37,505 nucleotides of DNA from Streptomyces niveus (GTDB lineage: Bacteria; Actinomycetota; Actinomycetes; Streptomycetales; Streptomycetaceae), in NCBI RefSeq assembly GCF_001723055.1, contig NZ_MDCR01000162.1:1-37505 (forward strand), in the 5' to 3' direction. The translations under genes and the position numbers were made by a program. Under the pieces are notes generated by a model. The model searched no databases, was not told the DNA's origin, and saw nothing but the letters and a program-made list of their open reading frames with translations. This document shows positions 7,821 to 15,473 of this stretch, piece after piece (position 1 is the stretch's first letter; every line of letters starts with the position of its first letter).

Positions 7821-8726
7821 TCACCTGTCACAGCCCCCGGAGCGGTCGCGCCGCACCCGGGGCGTACGGATGTCGGTGAGGCCCTTGTACGCGTACGGGT
7901 CGCGGCCCGCGACCAGCACCACGTCCCGGAAGTCGGCCTGCGCCATGGGCTGTTCGGCCTCCGGGAGCGCCCACGGCAGCAGGGACGAGGCGCTCATGTA
8001 GTGATTGACCAGGGCCCTTCGCAGGCCCCGCCGGCCGGTGTTGGGCAGCGACTTGTGGAGCAGATGGCCGTGGAACAGGAGCACCGATCCGGCGGCGATC
8101 TCGACCGGTACGGCGTCGGCCTCGTCGTACGGAAAGCCGTAGGACTCGACCGTGCAGTCGTAACGGGCGTCGTCGTGCTCGCGGTTGGGGTAGATGACGC
8201 CCGGCCGGTGCGAACCCGGCAGGACCCACAGGCAGCCGTTGTCGACGGTGGCGTCGTCCAGGGCGAGCCAGGCGGCGGTCAGCGAGCGGTCCCGGGTGGG
8301 GATGAACATCTCGTCCTGGTGCCAGGCCTGGCCGGGTCTGCCCTCGGACTTGACGAACAGCATCGACTGCATCGACTTGATGTCGGGCCCGATCAGCGCG
8401 GTCAGCGGTCCGACGATCGCGGGATGGCGCATGGTGTCGAGCATGAGCGCCGACAGCTTGTGCGGATAGTGCACGCACAGGAATCTGCGGACGGTGTCCT
8501 CGTCGCTCTCACCGGCGACCGGTGGCAGCGCTCCCTCGACGACACCCCGCTCGCCTCGGCAGATCCGCAGGGTCTCCGCGCGCAGCTCCGCCACCTCGTC
8601 CGGGGTCAGGGCGGCAGGCAGCACGGCGTAACCGTCCTGGTCGAAGCGGGCCCTCAGGTCGTCGGCGGCCGTGGGCGCGGGCGGCGGTTCGCTCCGGCCG
8701 TTCTCCTCAATGGTGCGGACGGTCAT
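7821..8726 (-). CDS. Phytanoyl-CoA dioxygenase (PhyH) family Fe(II)/2-oxoglutarate oxygenase
   Basis: 301 residues, typical for the family. The double-stranded beta-helix iron ligands are visible: His136-x-Asp138 in WHQDEMFIP and the distal His224 in LLFHGHLLHKSLPN. Arginines in GRRGLRRALVNHY are placed to bind 2-oxoglutarate. It starts at the ATG 8726, with AAGGGG about 6 nt upstream, rather than at the longer GTG. It is the first gene of a leftward pair with the AraC regulator and is divergent from the LacI operon, so it may share control with it. Substrates of bacterial PhyH proteins vary widely and cannot be told here. Confidence 0.9.
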   Translation of the reverse strand: MTVRTIEENGRSEPPPAPTAADDLRARFDQDGYAVLPAALTPDEVAELRAETLRICRGERGVVEGALPPVAGESDEDTVRRFLCVHYPHKLSALMLDTMRHPAIVGPLTALIGPDIKSMQSMLFVKSEGRPGQAWHQDEMFIPTRDRSLTAAWLALDDATVDNGCLWVLPGSHRPGVIYPNREHDDARYDCTVESYGFPYDEADAVPVEIAAGSVLLFHGHLLHKSLPNTGRRGLRRALVNHYMSASSLLPWALPEAEQPMAQADFRDVVLVAGRDPYAYKGLTDIRTPRVRRDRSGGCDR

Positions 8727-8769
8727 CGAATTCCCCTTTTCCACCGGGTCACCGGATCGCGGTCATGTA

Positions 8770-8795
8770 TTCGATGTTCCTGAATTTCGATGTTC
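8770..8795. promoter_or_regulatory. Exact 10-bp direct repeats upstream of phyH
   Basis: TTCGATGTTC occurs at 8770-8779 and 8786-8795 (16-bp period), about 45-70 bp before the phyH start. AraC-family proteins often bind tandem half-sites, so this is a candidate site for the co-transcribed AraC regulator. Confidence 0.45.
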
Positions 8796-8828
8796 TGTGC
8801 CATGGCTCGCCCGTGCGTACGGATGGCG

Positions 8829-8850
8829 AATCCTGTCACGTCGCGTGATT
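8829..8850. promoter_or_regulatory. Inverted repeat in the phyH-lacI spacer
   Basis: TCACG-TCG-CGTGA (8836-8848) is flanked by AATC and GATT, giving an interrupted dyad of about 22 bp between the divergent phyH and lacI promoters. It does not resemble the LacI palindrome, so a second regulator could use it. Confidence 0.35.
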
Positions 8851-8896
8851 CCCAACATCCGCGAGAAAGAGGTCGGACAAACACGGTTCACGACTC

Positions 8897-8953
8897 TTGA
8901 CGCCTTTCGCGCCGTCCGAGTAGCGTCTTGCGGCACTTGCTAATACGTATTAG
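8897..8953 (+). promoter_or_regulatory. lacI operon promoter with a perfect 14-bp LacI-type operator
   Basis: A -35-like TTGACG (8897-8902), an 18-bp spacer and a -10-like TAGCGT (8921-8926) place a start near 8933. The perfect palindrome CTAATACGTATTAG (8940-8953) follows directly and ends 12 bp before the regulator ATG. Its central CG pair and A/T arms fit LacI/GalR operators, and its position would block early elongation or initiation. This predicts self-repression of the whole operon, relieved by the imported substrate. Confidence 0.7.
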
Positions 8954-8965
8954 TTGGGAGCGTTC

Positions 8966-10168
8966 ATGGCCCCTCCCGAACGGCGTCGACGGTCCACCCA
9001 GCGGGACATCGCCCAACGCACCGGCGTTTCCCAGGCGACTGTTTCCCTGGTGATAAGCGGGGGCGCGGCCAGTACCCAGATCGCGGAATCGACCCGAAGG
9101 GCCGTTCTGGCGGCGGCCGACGAAATGGGCTACACGGCCAATGTCGCCGCGCGCAGTCTGAAAGGCGGCCGGAATCGGCTCCTCGGGCTCTACACCTTCG
9201 AATCGGTGTTCCCCACCGACCAGCGCGACTTCTACTACCCCTTTCTGCTCGGCGTGGAGGAGGAGGCGGCGCGGCAGGGTTACGACCTGCTGCTGTTCAG
9301 TTCGACCGGCACGGACAGGGACGCGGCCCGGTTCGGCCCCCGTGAGCCGGGCGCAGCCGACACCCCGGCGGGCGTATCCGGCACCCAGGCGGCCGAACGG
9401 TCGATCTACGTCGGCGGCTCCAACCGGTTGAAGATCGCCGACGGCTGCGTCCTGCTCGGCAGGAACGTCCGCCGCGAGGAACTGTCGGCGCTCGTCCGCG
9501 AGGACTTCCCGTTCGTCTTCGTCGGCCGCCGCGAGGTGGACGACGCGGAGTTGTCCTACGTGGCGGCCGACTACGTCGCGGCGACCGGCGCGCTCGTCGC
9601 CGAACTGGCCCGGCTGGGACACCGCCGGATCCTGTATCTGCGGGCCCTGGAGGACAGCGAGCCCACCAGGGACCGTGAGGAGGGCTACCGGCGCGGGCTG
9701 GCCGAGGCCGGCATCGTCCCCGACGAGGCGCTGATCCGGACCCTGGCGGACCCGGCGGACCTGTCGATCGAGCGGGTGGAGGAGTGGATCGGCGGGCTCG
9801 GGATCACCGCGCTGCTGGTCGAGCCGACCGAGGACGACCGGCTCACGGAGGCGCTGGCGACGATGGCCGGTACGCGACGGGTGAGGTTCCCGGCGGACTG
9901 CTCGCTGGCCCTGCTGGGTGATCCGCCGTGCTGGACACCGGAGTTGCGCGACTGGACCCGGTTCTCGCTGCCCCGCGCCCAGATGGCCGGCCAGGCCGTA
10001 CGCGTACTGATCGAACTCCTCGACCAGGAGTCCCACGAGCCCCGGCAACTGACCGTTCCCTGCGCGTACGTGCCGGGCGACTCGATCGGCCCCGTCCCCG
10101 CGCACCGTGTCGGCGTACGTCCCGGTGTCGGGACCGAACCCGAGTCCGACGGGAGACCGGTCACATGA
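8966..10168 (+). CDS. LacI-family transcriptional regulator of the glycan operon
   Basis: 400 residues. The N-terminal HTH is STQRDIAQRTGVSQATVSLV with hinge region YTANVAARSLKGGRN. A periplasmic-binding-protein-like ligand domain follows (LLGLYTFESVF, then FLLGVEEEAARQGYDLLLFS). There is an unusual insert of about 40 residues (PREPGAADTPAGVSGTQAAE) before the usual sugar-binding core. GGGAG lies 5 nt before the ATG at 8966; an in-frame TTG at 8954 is less likely. Its stop overlaps the first permease start (ATGA), so it belongs to the operon it probably controls through the palindrome just upstream. Confidence 0.93.
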   Translation: MAPPERRRRSTQRDIAQRTGVSQATVSLVISGGAASTQIAESTRRAVLAAADEMGYTANVAARSLKGGRNRLLGLYTFESVFPTDQRDFYYPFLLGVEEEAARQGYDLLLFSSTGTDRDAARFGPREPGAADTPAGVSGTQAAERSIYVGGSNRLKIADGCVLLGRNVRREELSALVREDFPFVFVGRREVDDAELSYVAADYVAATGALVAELARLGHRRILYLRALEDSEPTRDREEGYRRGLAEAGIVPDEALIRTLADPADLSIERVEEWIGGLGITALLVEPTEDDRLTEALATMAGTRRVRFPADCSLALLGDPPCWTPELRDWTRFSLPRAQMAGQAVRVLIELLDQESHEPRQLTVPCAYVPGDSIGPVPAHRVGVRPGVGTEPESDGRPVT

Positions 10169-11091
10169 TCCGCATGGTCGCGCAACGGCTGCTCGTCGGA
10201 GTCTTCGTGATGTGGGGCGCCGCCTCGCTGATCTTCCTCATCGTCCGCGCCGCGCCCGGCGACCCGGCGACCGTACTGCTCGGCCCGGACGCCGACCGTA
10301 CCCAGATCGAGCAGCTGCGCGAATCCCTCGGACTCGACCGGTCGCTCGGCGCCCAGTACGTCAGCTATCTCGGCGACGTCTCCCGCCTCGACTTCGGCCA
10401 GTCGCACCGCCTCGGCAGGCCCGCCATGGACGCGGTGCTCGACCGGCTGCCCGCCACGATCGATCTCACGCTCACCGCCACCGCCGTCGCGGTGATCGTG
10501 GGACTGACGCTCGGCATGCTGGCCGGCGGCCGGCCGGGCGGCGCCCTGGACCGGGTGGTCTCCGCCTGCACGATCGCCCTCCAGTCCTTCCCCACGTTCT
10601 GGATCGGCATCATGCTCGTGCTGGTCTTCGCGCTCGGGCTCGGCCTGCTGCCCAGTTCCGGGGTGGGCACGCCGCAACATCTGGTGCTGCCGGCCCTCAC
10701 CCTCGCGTTCCCGTTCATCGCGATCATCGCCAGGCTGACCCGGACCAGCGTCGCGGAGACGATGCGGGAGGGCTACGTACAGACCGCGCGCTCCAAGGGG
10801 CTGGGCGAGCGTCAGGTGCTGCTCGGCCACGCGCTGCGCAACTCGCTGATCCCGGTCGTCACCGTCGTGGGCGTCCAGGTCGGCGCCCTGGTCGGCGGCG
10901 CGGTCATCGTCGAGAACGTCTTCGCCTGGCCCGGCCTCGGATCGCTCGTGGTGGACGCCGTGGCCAACCGCGACTACGCCGTCGTCCAGGGCGTCACCCT
11001 CCTCATCGCCGGCATCGTCGTCGTACTCAACCTGATCGCCGACCTGCTCATCGCCCAGCTGGATCCGCGCATCCGGACGGGAGCCGTCTGA
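10165..11091 (+). CDS. Dpp/Opp-type ABC transporter permease, B subunit
   Basis: 308 residues, about six membrane helices. The DppB/OppB N-terminus (VFVMWGAASLIFLIVRAAPG) is followed by a periplasmic loop (ESLGLDRSLGAQYVSYLGDV, then DFGQS). The EAA loop that docks on the ATPase is GYVQTARSKGLGERQVLLGH, ending ALRNSLIPVV. The start overlaps the lacI stop (ATGA), and the end overlaps the next permease (TGATG). Members of this transporter family import peptides, but also sialic acid (SatABCD, SiaEFGI types), oligosaccharides and nickel. The neighbours here favour a sugar-type substrate. Confidence 0.93.
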   Translation: MIRMVAQRLLVGVFVMWGAASLIFLIVRAAPGDPATVLLGPDADRTQIEQLRESLGLDRSLGAQYVSYLGDVSRLDFGQSHRLGRPAMDAVLDRLPATIDLTLTATAVAVIVGLTLGMLAGGRPGGALDRVVSACTIALQSFPTFWIGIMLVLVFALGLGLLPSSGVGTPQHLVLPALTLAFPFIAIIARLTRTSVAETMREGYVQTARSKGLGERQVLLGHALRNSLIPVVTVVGVQVGALVGGAVIVENVFAWPGLGSLVVDAVANRDYAVVQGVTLLIAGIVVVLNLIADLLIAQLDPRIRTGAV

Positions 11092-11972
11092 TGGCCGACA
11101 TCGCCGCCGCCCCCGAACAGTTGGTGAAGGCCGCCCCGCCCCGTACCCGGCGACGGCTGCTGTCCCGCGTCCCCCATCTGGTCGTGGGCCTCTATCTGCT
11201 GGTGGCCCTCGCCGGACCGCTGCTCATCGACTACGACCCGGTGCACACGTCCCTGACGGACCGGCTGCTCGCTCCCGGCTCCGAGACGTCCACGGGCGCA
11301 ACGGCCTGGTTCGGCACGGACGGCCTCGGCCGCGACGTACTGGCCCAGATCGTCTACGGCGCCAGGACGTCCGTGCTCATCGGCGCGTCGACGGTCGCGA
11401 TCTCCTGCCTCGTCGGGGTCGTACTCGGCGCCGTCGCCGGCTACTTCCGGGGTGGCGTCGACGCCGTGCTGGCGCGGGTCTTCGACATCCTGCTGGCGTT
11501 TCCCGCGATCCTGCTGGCGATCGTCATCGCCGGCGCCTTCGAACGCAGCGTCCTGCTGGTCGTCGTCGCCCTCTCGGCGACCGGCTGGATCACCTTCGCC
11601 CGCGTCACCCGCGGCGTCGCCCTCACCATCAGGGAACGGCCCTGGGTCGACGCCGCGCGGGTGCTCGGCGTGCCGGGCCGGTCCATCCTCGTACGGCACG
11701 TACTCCCGTTCACGGCCGGGCCGATCGTCGCCCTCGCCACACTCGAATTCGCACTGGTGGTGCTGGCGGAGGCGGGGCTCAGCTTCCTCGGCATCGGACT
11801 GCCCGCGTCGACCGTCTCATGGGGGCAGACCATCTCGAACGGCAAGGAGTACCTCGAAGGGCAGTGGTGGATCTCCACCCTGCCCGGCATCGCCCTGTCC
11901 TTCCTGATCATCAACGTCGGCATCCTCGGCGACCAGCTCACCGCCCGCCACCGGCGTGGACGTACGGACTGA
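11091..11972 (+). CDS. Dpp/Opp-type ABC transporter permease, C subunit
   Basis: 293 residues. The DppC pattern includes WFGTDGLGRDVLAQIVYGAR near residue 72, GARTSVLIGASTVAIS, helices such as FDILLAFPAILLAIVIAGAF, and the EAA loop PWVDAARVLGVPGRSILVRH followed by VLPF. It pairs with the preceding B subunit to form the membrane channel. Translation is coupled to that gene by a 1-nt TGATG overlap. An 80-bp gap with a new ribosome site separates it from the binding-protein gene. Confidence 0.93.
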   Translation: MADIAAAPEQLVKAAPPRTRRRLLSRVPHLVVGLYLLVALAGPLLIDYDPVHTSLTDRLLAPGSETSTGATAWFGTDGLGRDVLAQIVYGARTSVLIGASTVAISCLVGVVLGAVAGYFRGGVDAVLARVFDILLAFPAILLAIVIAGAFERSVLLVVVALSATGWITFARVTRGVALTIRERPWVDAARVLGVPGRSILVRHVLPFTAGPIVALATLEFALVVLAEAGLSFLGIGLPASTVSWGQTISNGKEYLEGQWWISTLPGIALSFLIINVGILGDQLTARHRRGRTD

Positions 11973-12052
11973 ACCGCGCGCGCACCACCCGAACCGGCTC
12001 CGGCCGACCGCCCGGCTCCTACCCACCCTCGTTCCCAGACAGGAGCACCACC

Positions 12053-13594
12053 ATGACCAAGACGCGCGAGTACGGGCGAAGCCGGCTGGTCCGGCTCGCC
12101 GCCACCGCCACGGCGGGCGCGGCGCTCCTCGCCGCCTGTTCGACGACAACCGGCGGCGACGACGCGGACGCCTCCGGCGCCTCGGGCGACGTGACGGCCG
12201 CGGGCACCTACCCGATCGAGAGCCTGGACCCGCACGGTGCCCAGGGCGCCTCCACCGGCACACAACTGGCCGGGCAGCAGATCTTCAGCAGACTCGTGAA
12301 ACCGGACCCGGACGGCACGCTCAAGGGCGACCTGGCCACCGCATGGAAACCCAACAAGGCCGTCACGGCCTGGACGTTCACCCTGCGCGACGGTGTGACC
12401 TTCTCCGACGGCTCCCCGCTCGACGCCGACGACGTCGTCGCGTCCTTCCAGCGCATGATCAGCCTCAACGGCCCCAACGCCGGCAACTTCCCGGTCTCCA
12501 CGATGAAGAAGACATCGGCCACCCAAGTGGTCCTCAGCAGCCCGGCACCCGACGCCTCCGTCCCCGGGAAGCTCGGCACCTTCTACGTCATCCCCTCCGG
12601 CGTCGGCAAGGACGACTCCGCCTACTTCAACCACCCGGTCGGCTCGGGCCCGTTCACCGTCGACGCCTTCACCCCCGGCGAGTCGCTGGTCCTGGTGCCC
12701 AACAAGAAGTACGCCGGGAACAAGCCCGCGCCCCGCCGGGTCACCGTACGGAACATCCCCGAGCTGTCGGCCCGGATGACGGCGCTGCGCACCGGCGAGG
12801 TGGACATACTGTGGGGCATCCCGGACGACCAACTGGCCTCGCTGAAGGGCGAGAAGAACCTCACGGTGCGGACGGTCCCCAGCAGCGCCGAGTTCACCAT
12901 GTGGTTCAACTCCTCGACCCCCGCGCTCAAGGACGCCAAGGTACGCAAGGCGATCTGGCAGGCGGTCGACTTCAAGACCATCATCGACAAGCTCTACCCC
13001 GAGACGGGCAGAGCGGCGGACGCGCCCGTGACCGGCGTCGTCCTCGGCCACGTACCGCAGCCTCCGGTGGCGTACGACGCGGCAGCCGCCAAATCGGCGC
13101 TCACCGACGCGGGCTTCGACTTCTCGAAGAAGCTGCGGCTCCAGTTCGCCAACGCCGAGTTCCGGCCCTTCATCCAGGCCGTGGTCTCCGACCTCCAGAA
13201 GATCGGCGTGAAGGCTGACCCGCTGGAGAAGGAACAGGCCACCTTCACCGAGGACCTGATCGCCCTCAAGTGGGACATAAACTTCCAGCAGTTGGCCACG
13301 CCCAGTTATGACGCGGCCAGCAACCTCGGCCGCCTCTACACCTGTGAGGCCAACCGCAACGGCTACTGCAACAAACAGCTGGACGCTCTGCTGGCGTCGG
13401 CCGGAGCCACCGCCGACAAGCAGAAGCGCACCGACCTCTACGGGCGGGCGAGCGCGATCATCTGGCGTGACGCCGTCGGGATGTACCCGATGTCGGTGAG
13501 TATCGCGTACGCCTGGAACAGCGACCTCAAGGGCTTCACCCCCGACGCCAGCGGCCTGCCCGACTTCGCCACCGTGGGGACCGGTGGCTCGTGA
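12053..13594 (+). CDS. ABC transporter substrate-binding lipoprotein (SBP_bac_5 family)
   Basis: 513 residues. A signal peptide (RLVRLAATATAGAALLAAC) ends in the lipobox L-A-A-C, so the protein is anchored outside the membrane. The mature part has family-5 motifs: YPIESLDPHGAQG, LAGQQIFSRLVKPDPDG, LATAWKPN, WTFTLRDGVTFSDGSPLDAD, and VRKAIWQAVDFKTIIDKLYP. AGGAG lies 7 nt before the ATG. Placement in the middle of the operon with its own strong ribosome site is common for binding proteins, which are needed in excess. Family 5 binds peptides, but some members bind sialic acid or oligosaccharides. Confidence 0.93.
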   Translation: MTKTREYGRSRLVRLAATATAGAALLAACSTTTGGDDADASGASGDVTAAGTYPIESLDPHGAQGASTGTQLAGQQIFSRLVKPDPDGTLKGDLATAWKPNKAVTAWTFTLRDGVTFSDGSPLDADDVVASFQRMISLNGPNAGNFPVSTMKKTSATQVVLSSPAPDASVPGKLGTFYVIPSGVGKDDSAYFNHPVGSGPFTVDAFTPGESLVLVPNKKYAGNKPAPRRVTVRNIPELSARMTALRTGEVDILWGIPDDQLASLKGEKNLTVRTVPSSAEFTMWFNSSTPALKDAKVRKAIWQAVDFKTIIDKLYPETGRAADAPVTGVVLGHVPQPPVAYDAAAAKSALTDAGFDFSKKLRLQFANAEFRPFIQAVVSDLQKIGVKADPLEKEQATFTEDLIALKWDINFQQLATPSYDAASNLGRLYTCEANRNGYCNKQLDALLASAGATADKQKRTDLYGRASAIIWRDAVGMYPMSVSIAYAWNSDLKGFTPDASGLPDFATVGTGGS

Positions 13595-14628
13595 GCGCCG
13601 CCGGGACCGCGCGCGAGCACGGAGACACGAAACCGTCACCCACTCCGGCCGTCGACGGACCGCCCCTGCGGATCGAGAACCTGGTGGTGGAGCTGCCGGG
13701 CCCGCACGGCACCCGGGTACGGGTGGTGGACGGGGTGTCGTTCGACGTGCCGCGCGCCACCACCGTGGGGCTGATCGGCGAGTCGGGCAGCGGAAAGACG
13801 ATGACCGCCCAGGCGGTCCTCGGTCTGCCGCCCGAGCGCGCCACCCTGACGGGCCGCCTGCTGTGGCACGGCGAGGACCTGATCGCGGCCGGTCCGGCAC
13901 GGCGCCGTACGGTACGCGGCCGGGAGATCGCGATGATCTTCCAGGACCCGCTCGCCGCGCTCAACCCGACCCAGCGGATCGGCCGTCAGGTCGGCGAGAT
14001 CCCGCGCCGCGACCGGCTGCCGCGCGCCGAGGTACGCCGCCGGGTCGTCGAACTCCTCGACCGGGCCGGGGTACCCGAACCGGAACGGCGGATGCGGGCC
14101 TACCCGCACGAGTTGTCCGGGGGTCTGCGCCAACGCGCCATGATCGCCCTGGCGTTGGCGGGCCGGCCGGCGCTCCTGCTCGCCGACGAACCGACGACGG
14201 CACTCGACGTCACGGTGCAGTCCCGCATCCTGCGGCTGCTCGCCGACATCCAGGCCGCCGACGGGCTGGCGATGCTGCTGGTCAGCCATGACCTGCGGGT
14301 CGTGTCCCACGTGGCACAGCGGGTGGTGGTCATGTACGCGGGCCGGGTCTGCGAGCACGGGCCCGCCCGCGACGTACTGCGCCGGCCCGCCCACCCGTAC
14401 ACCGCCGCCCTCGTACGCAGCGTCCCCGCCGTCAGGACCCGTACCGCACTGGCCGATCCGCTGCCCGGCGCCCCGGCGACCCCCGCGAACCGGCCGGCGG
14501 GCTGCGCCTTCCATCCGCGCTGCCCACTGGTCCGCGCCCGGTGCCGCGACGAGGTGCCGGAGGTACGGGAGGTGGCGAGCGGTCGCTGGAGCGCCTGTCA
14601 CGCCGCCGAGGAGGTGCTGGGCTCATGA
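13591..14628 (+). CDS. Dpp/Opp-type ABC transporter ATPase, D subunit
   Basis: 345 residues from a GTG that overlaps the binding-protein stop (GTGA). Walker A is GESGSGKT, the Q-loop region is IFQDPLAALNPTQRIG, the signature is LSGGLRQRAM, Walker B is LLLADEPTTALD, and the switch His is in LLVSHDLR. The C-terminal oligopeptide-transporter extension has the cysteine cluster CAFHPRCPLVRARCRDE, which in relatives binds an iron-sulfur cluster. It powers import together with the next ATPase. Confidence 0.93.
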   Translation: MSAAGTAREHGDTKPSPTPAVDGPPLRIENLVVELPGPHGTRVRVVDGVSFDVPRATTVGLIGESGSGKTMTAQAVLGLPPERATLTGRLLWHGEDLIAAGPARRRTVRGREIAMIFQDPLAALNPTQRIGRQVGEIPRRDRLPRAEVRRRVVELLDRAGVPEPERRMRAYPHELSGGLRQRAMIALALAGRPALLLADEPTTALDVTVQSRILRLLADIQAADGLAMLLVSHDLRVVSHVAQRVVVMYAGRVCEHGPARDVLRRPAHPYTAALVRSVPAVRTRTALADPLPGAPATPANRPAGCAFHPRCPLVRARCRDEVPEVREVASGRWSACHAAEEVLGS

Positions 14629-15473
14629 GCGCGGAGGAGAAGGCGGGGGAGGGGCGGCTCCTCGATGTGCGCGATCTGCGCGTCAGTTACGGCGGGCGGG
14701 GGATCGGGCGCCGGCGCGGGGCGCCCGCCGTGGACGGGGTGAGCCTGTCGGTGGCGCCCGAGGAGACGCTGGGGCTGGTCGGCGAGTCGGGCTCCGGCAA
14801 GACGACCGTCGCGCGGTGCGTGGCCGGGCTGCTGCGGCCCGGCGCCGGGACGATCACGCTCGACGGCCGGCCGCTCGGCCGCGCGGGGCGCCGGACGCCG
14901 GAGTCGCGGCGCGCGGTGCAGATGGTGTTCCAGGACCCGCGCTCGTCGCTGAACCCGCGCATGACGGTCGCCTCGATCATCGCCGAGGTCTGGCACACCC
15001 ACCCGGTCACCGCCCCCGACGGCGACCGCACCGAGGCGCTGCACCGGCTGCTCGCCGACATGGGGCTCGACCCCGAGGTCGCGTCACGGCGGGCCGGTGA
15101 CCTGTCGGGCGGTCAGTGCCAGCGGGTCAGCATCGCCAGGGCGCTGGCGGTACGGCCCCGGCTACTGGTGTGCGACGAGGCGGTGTCGGCGCTCGACGTG
15201 TCCGTCCAGGCGCAGATCCTGCGGCTGCTGGCCGATCTGAGAGCCAGGCACCGGCTCGCGATGCTCTTCATCTCCCACGACCTGGGGGTGGTGCACCAGA
15301 TCGCCGACCGGGTGGCGGTGATGCACCGGGGCGTGCTCGTGGAGGAGGGCAGGACCGGCGACGTACTGACCGCGCCGCGTCACGCGTACACCCGGACGCT
15401 GCTGGACGCGGCCCTGGACCTGGACGACTCCGTGCCGGGCGACGGCACCACCGACGACAAGGCGGTCGTATGA
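14625..15473 (+). CDS. Dpp/Opp-type ABC transporter ATPase, F subunit
   Basis: 282 residues. Walker A GESGSGKTTVARC, Q-loop MVFQDPRSSLNPRMTV, signature LSGGQCQRVSIARA, Walker B LLVCDEAVSALDVS, switch LFISHDLGVVHQ. The usual DppF C-terminal cysteine extension is short or missing. Walker B has CDEAVS rather than the usual ADEPTS, seen in other sugar-associated members. The start overlaps the previous stop (ATGA), and the stop overlaps the glycosidase start (ATGA). Confidence 0.92.
   Translation: MSAEEKAGEGRLLDVRDLRVSYGGRGIGRRRGAPAVDGVSLSVAPEETLGLVGESGSGKTTVARCVAGLLRPGAGTITLDGRPLGRAGRRTPESRRAVQMVFQDPRSSLNPRMTVASIIAEVWHTHPVTAPDGDRTEALHRLLADMGLDPEVASRRAGDLSGGQCQRVSIARALAVRPRLLVCDEAVSALDVSVQAQILRLLADLRARHRLAMLFISHDLGVVHQIADRVAVMHRGVLVEEGRTGDVLTAPRHAYTRTLLDAALDLDDSVPGDGTTDDKAVV

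Noticed and set aside
11441..13900. Long reverse-strand open frame across the binding-protein gene
   Set aside because: Same reason: low-complexity shadow opposite a well-supported lipoprotein gene.
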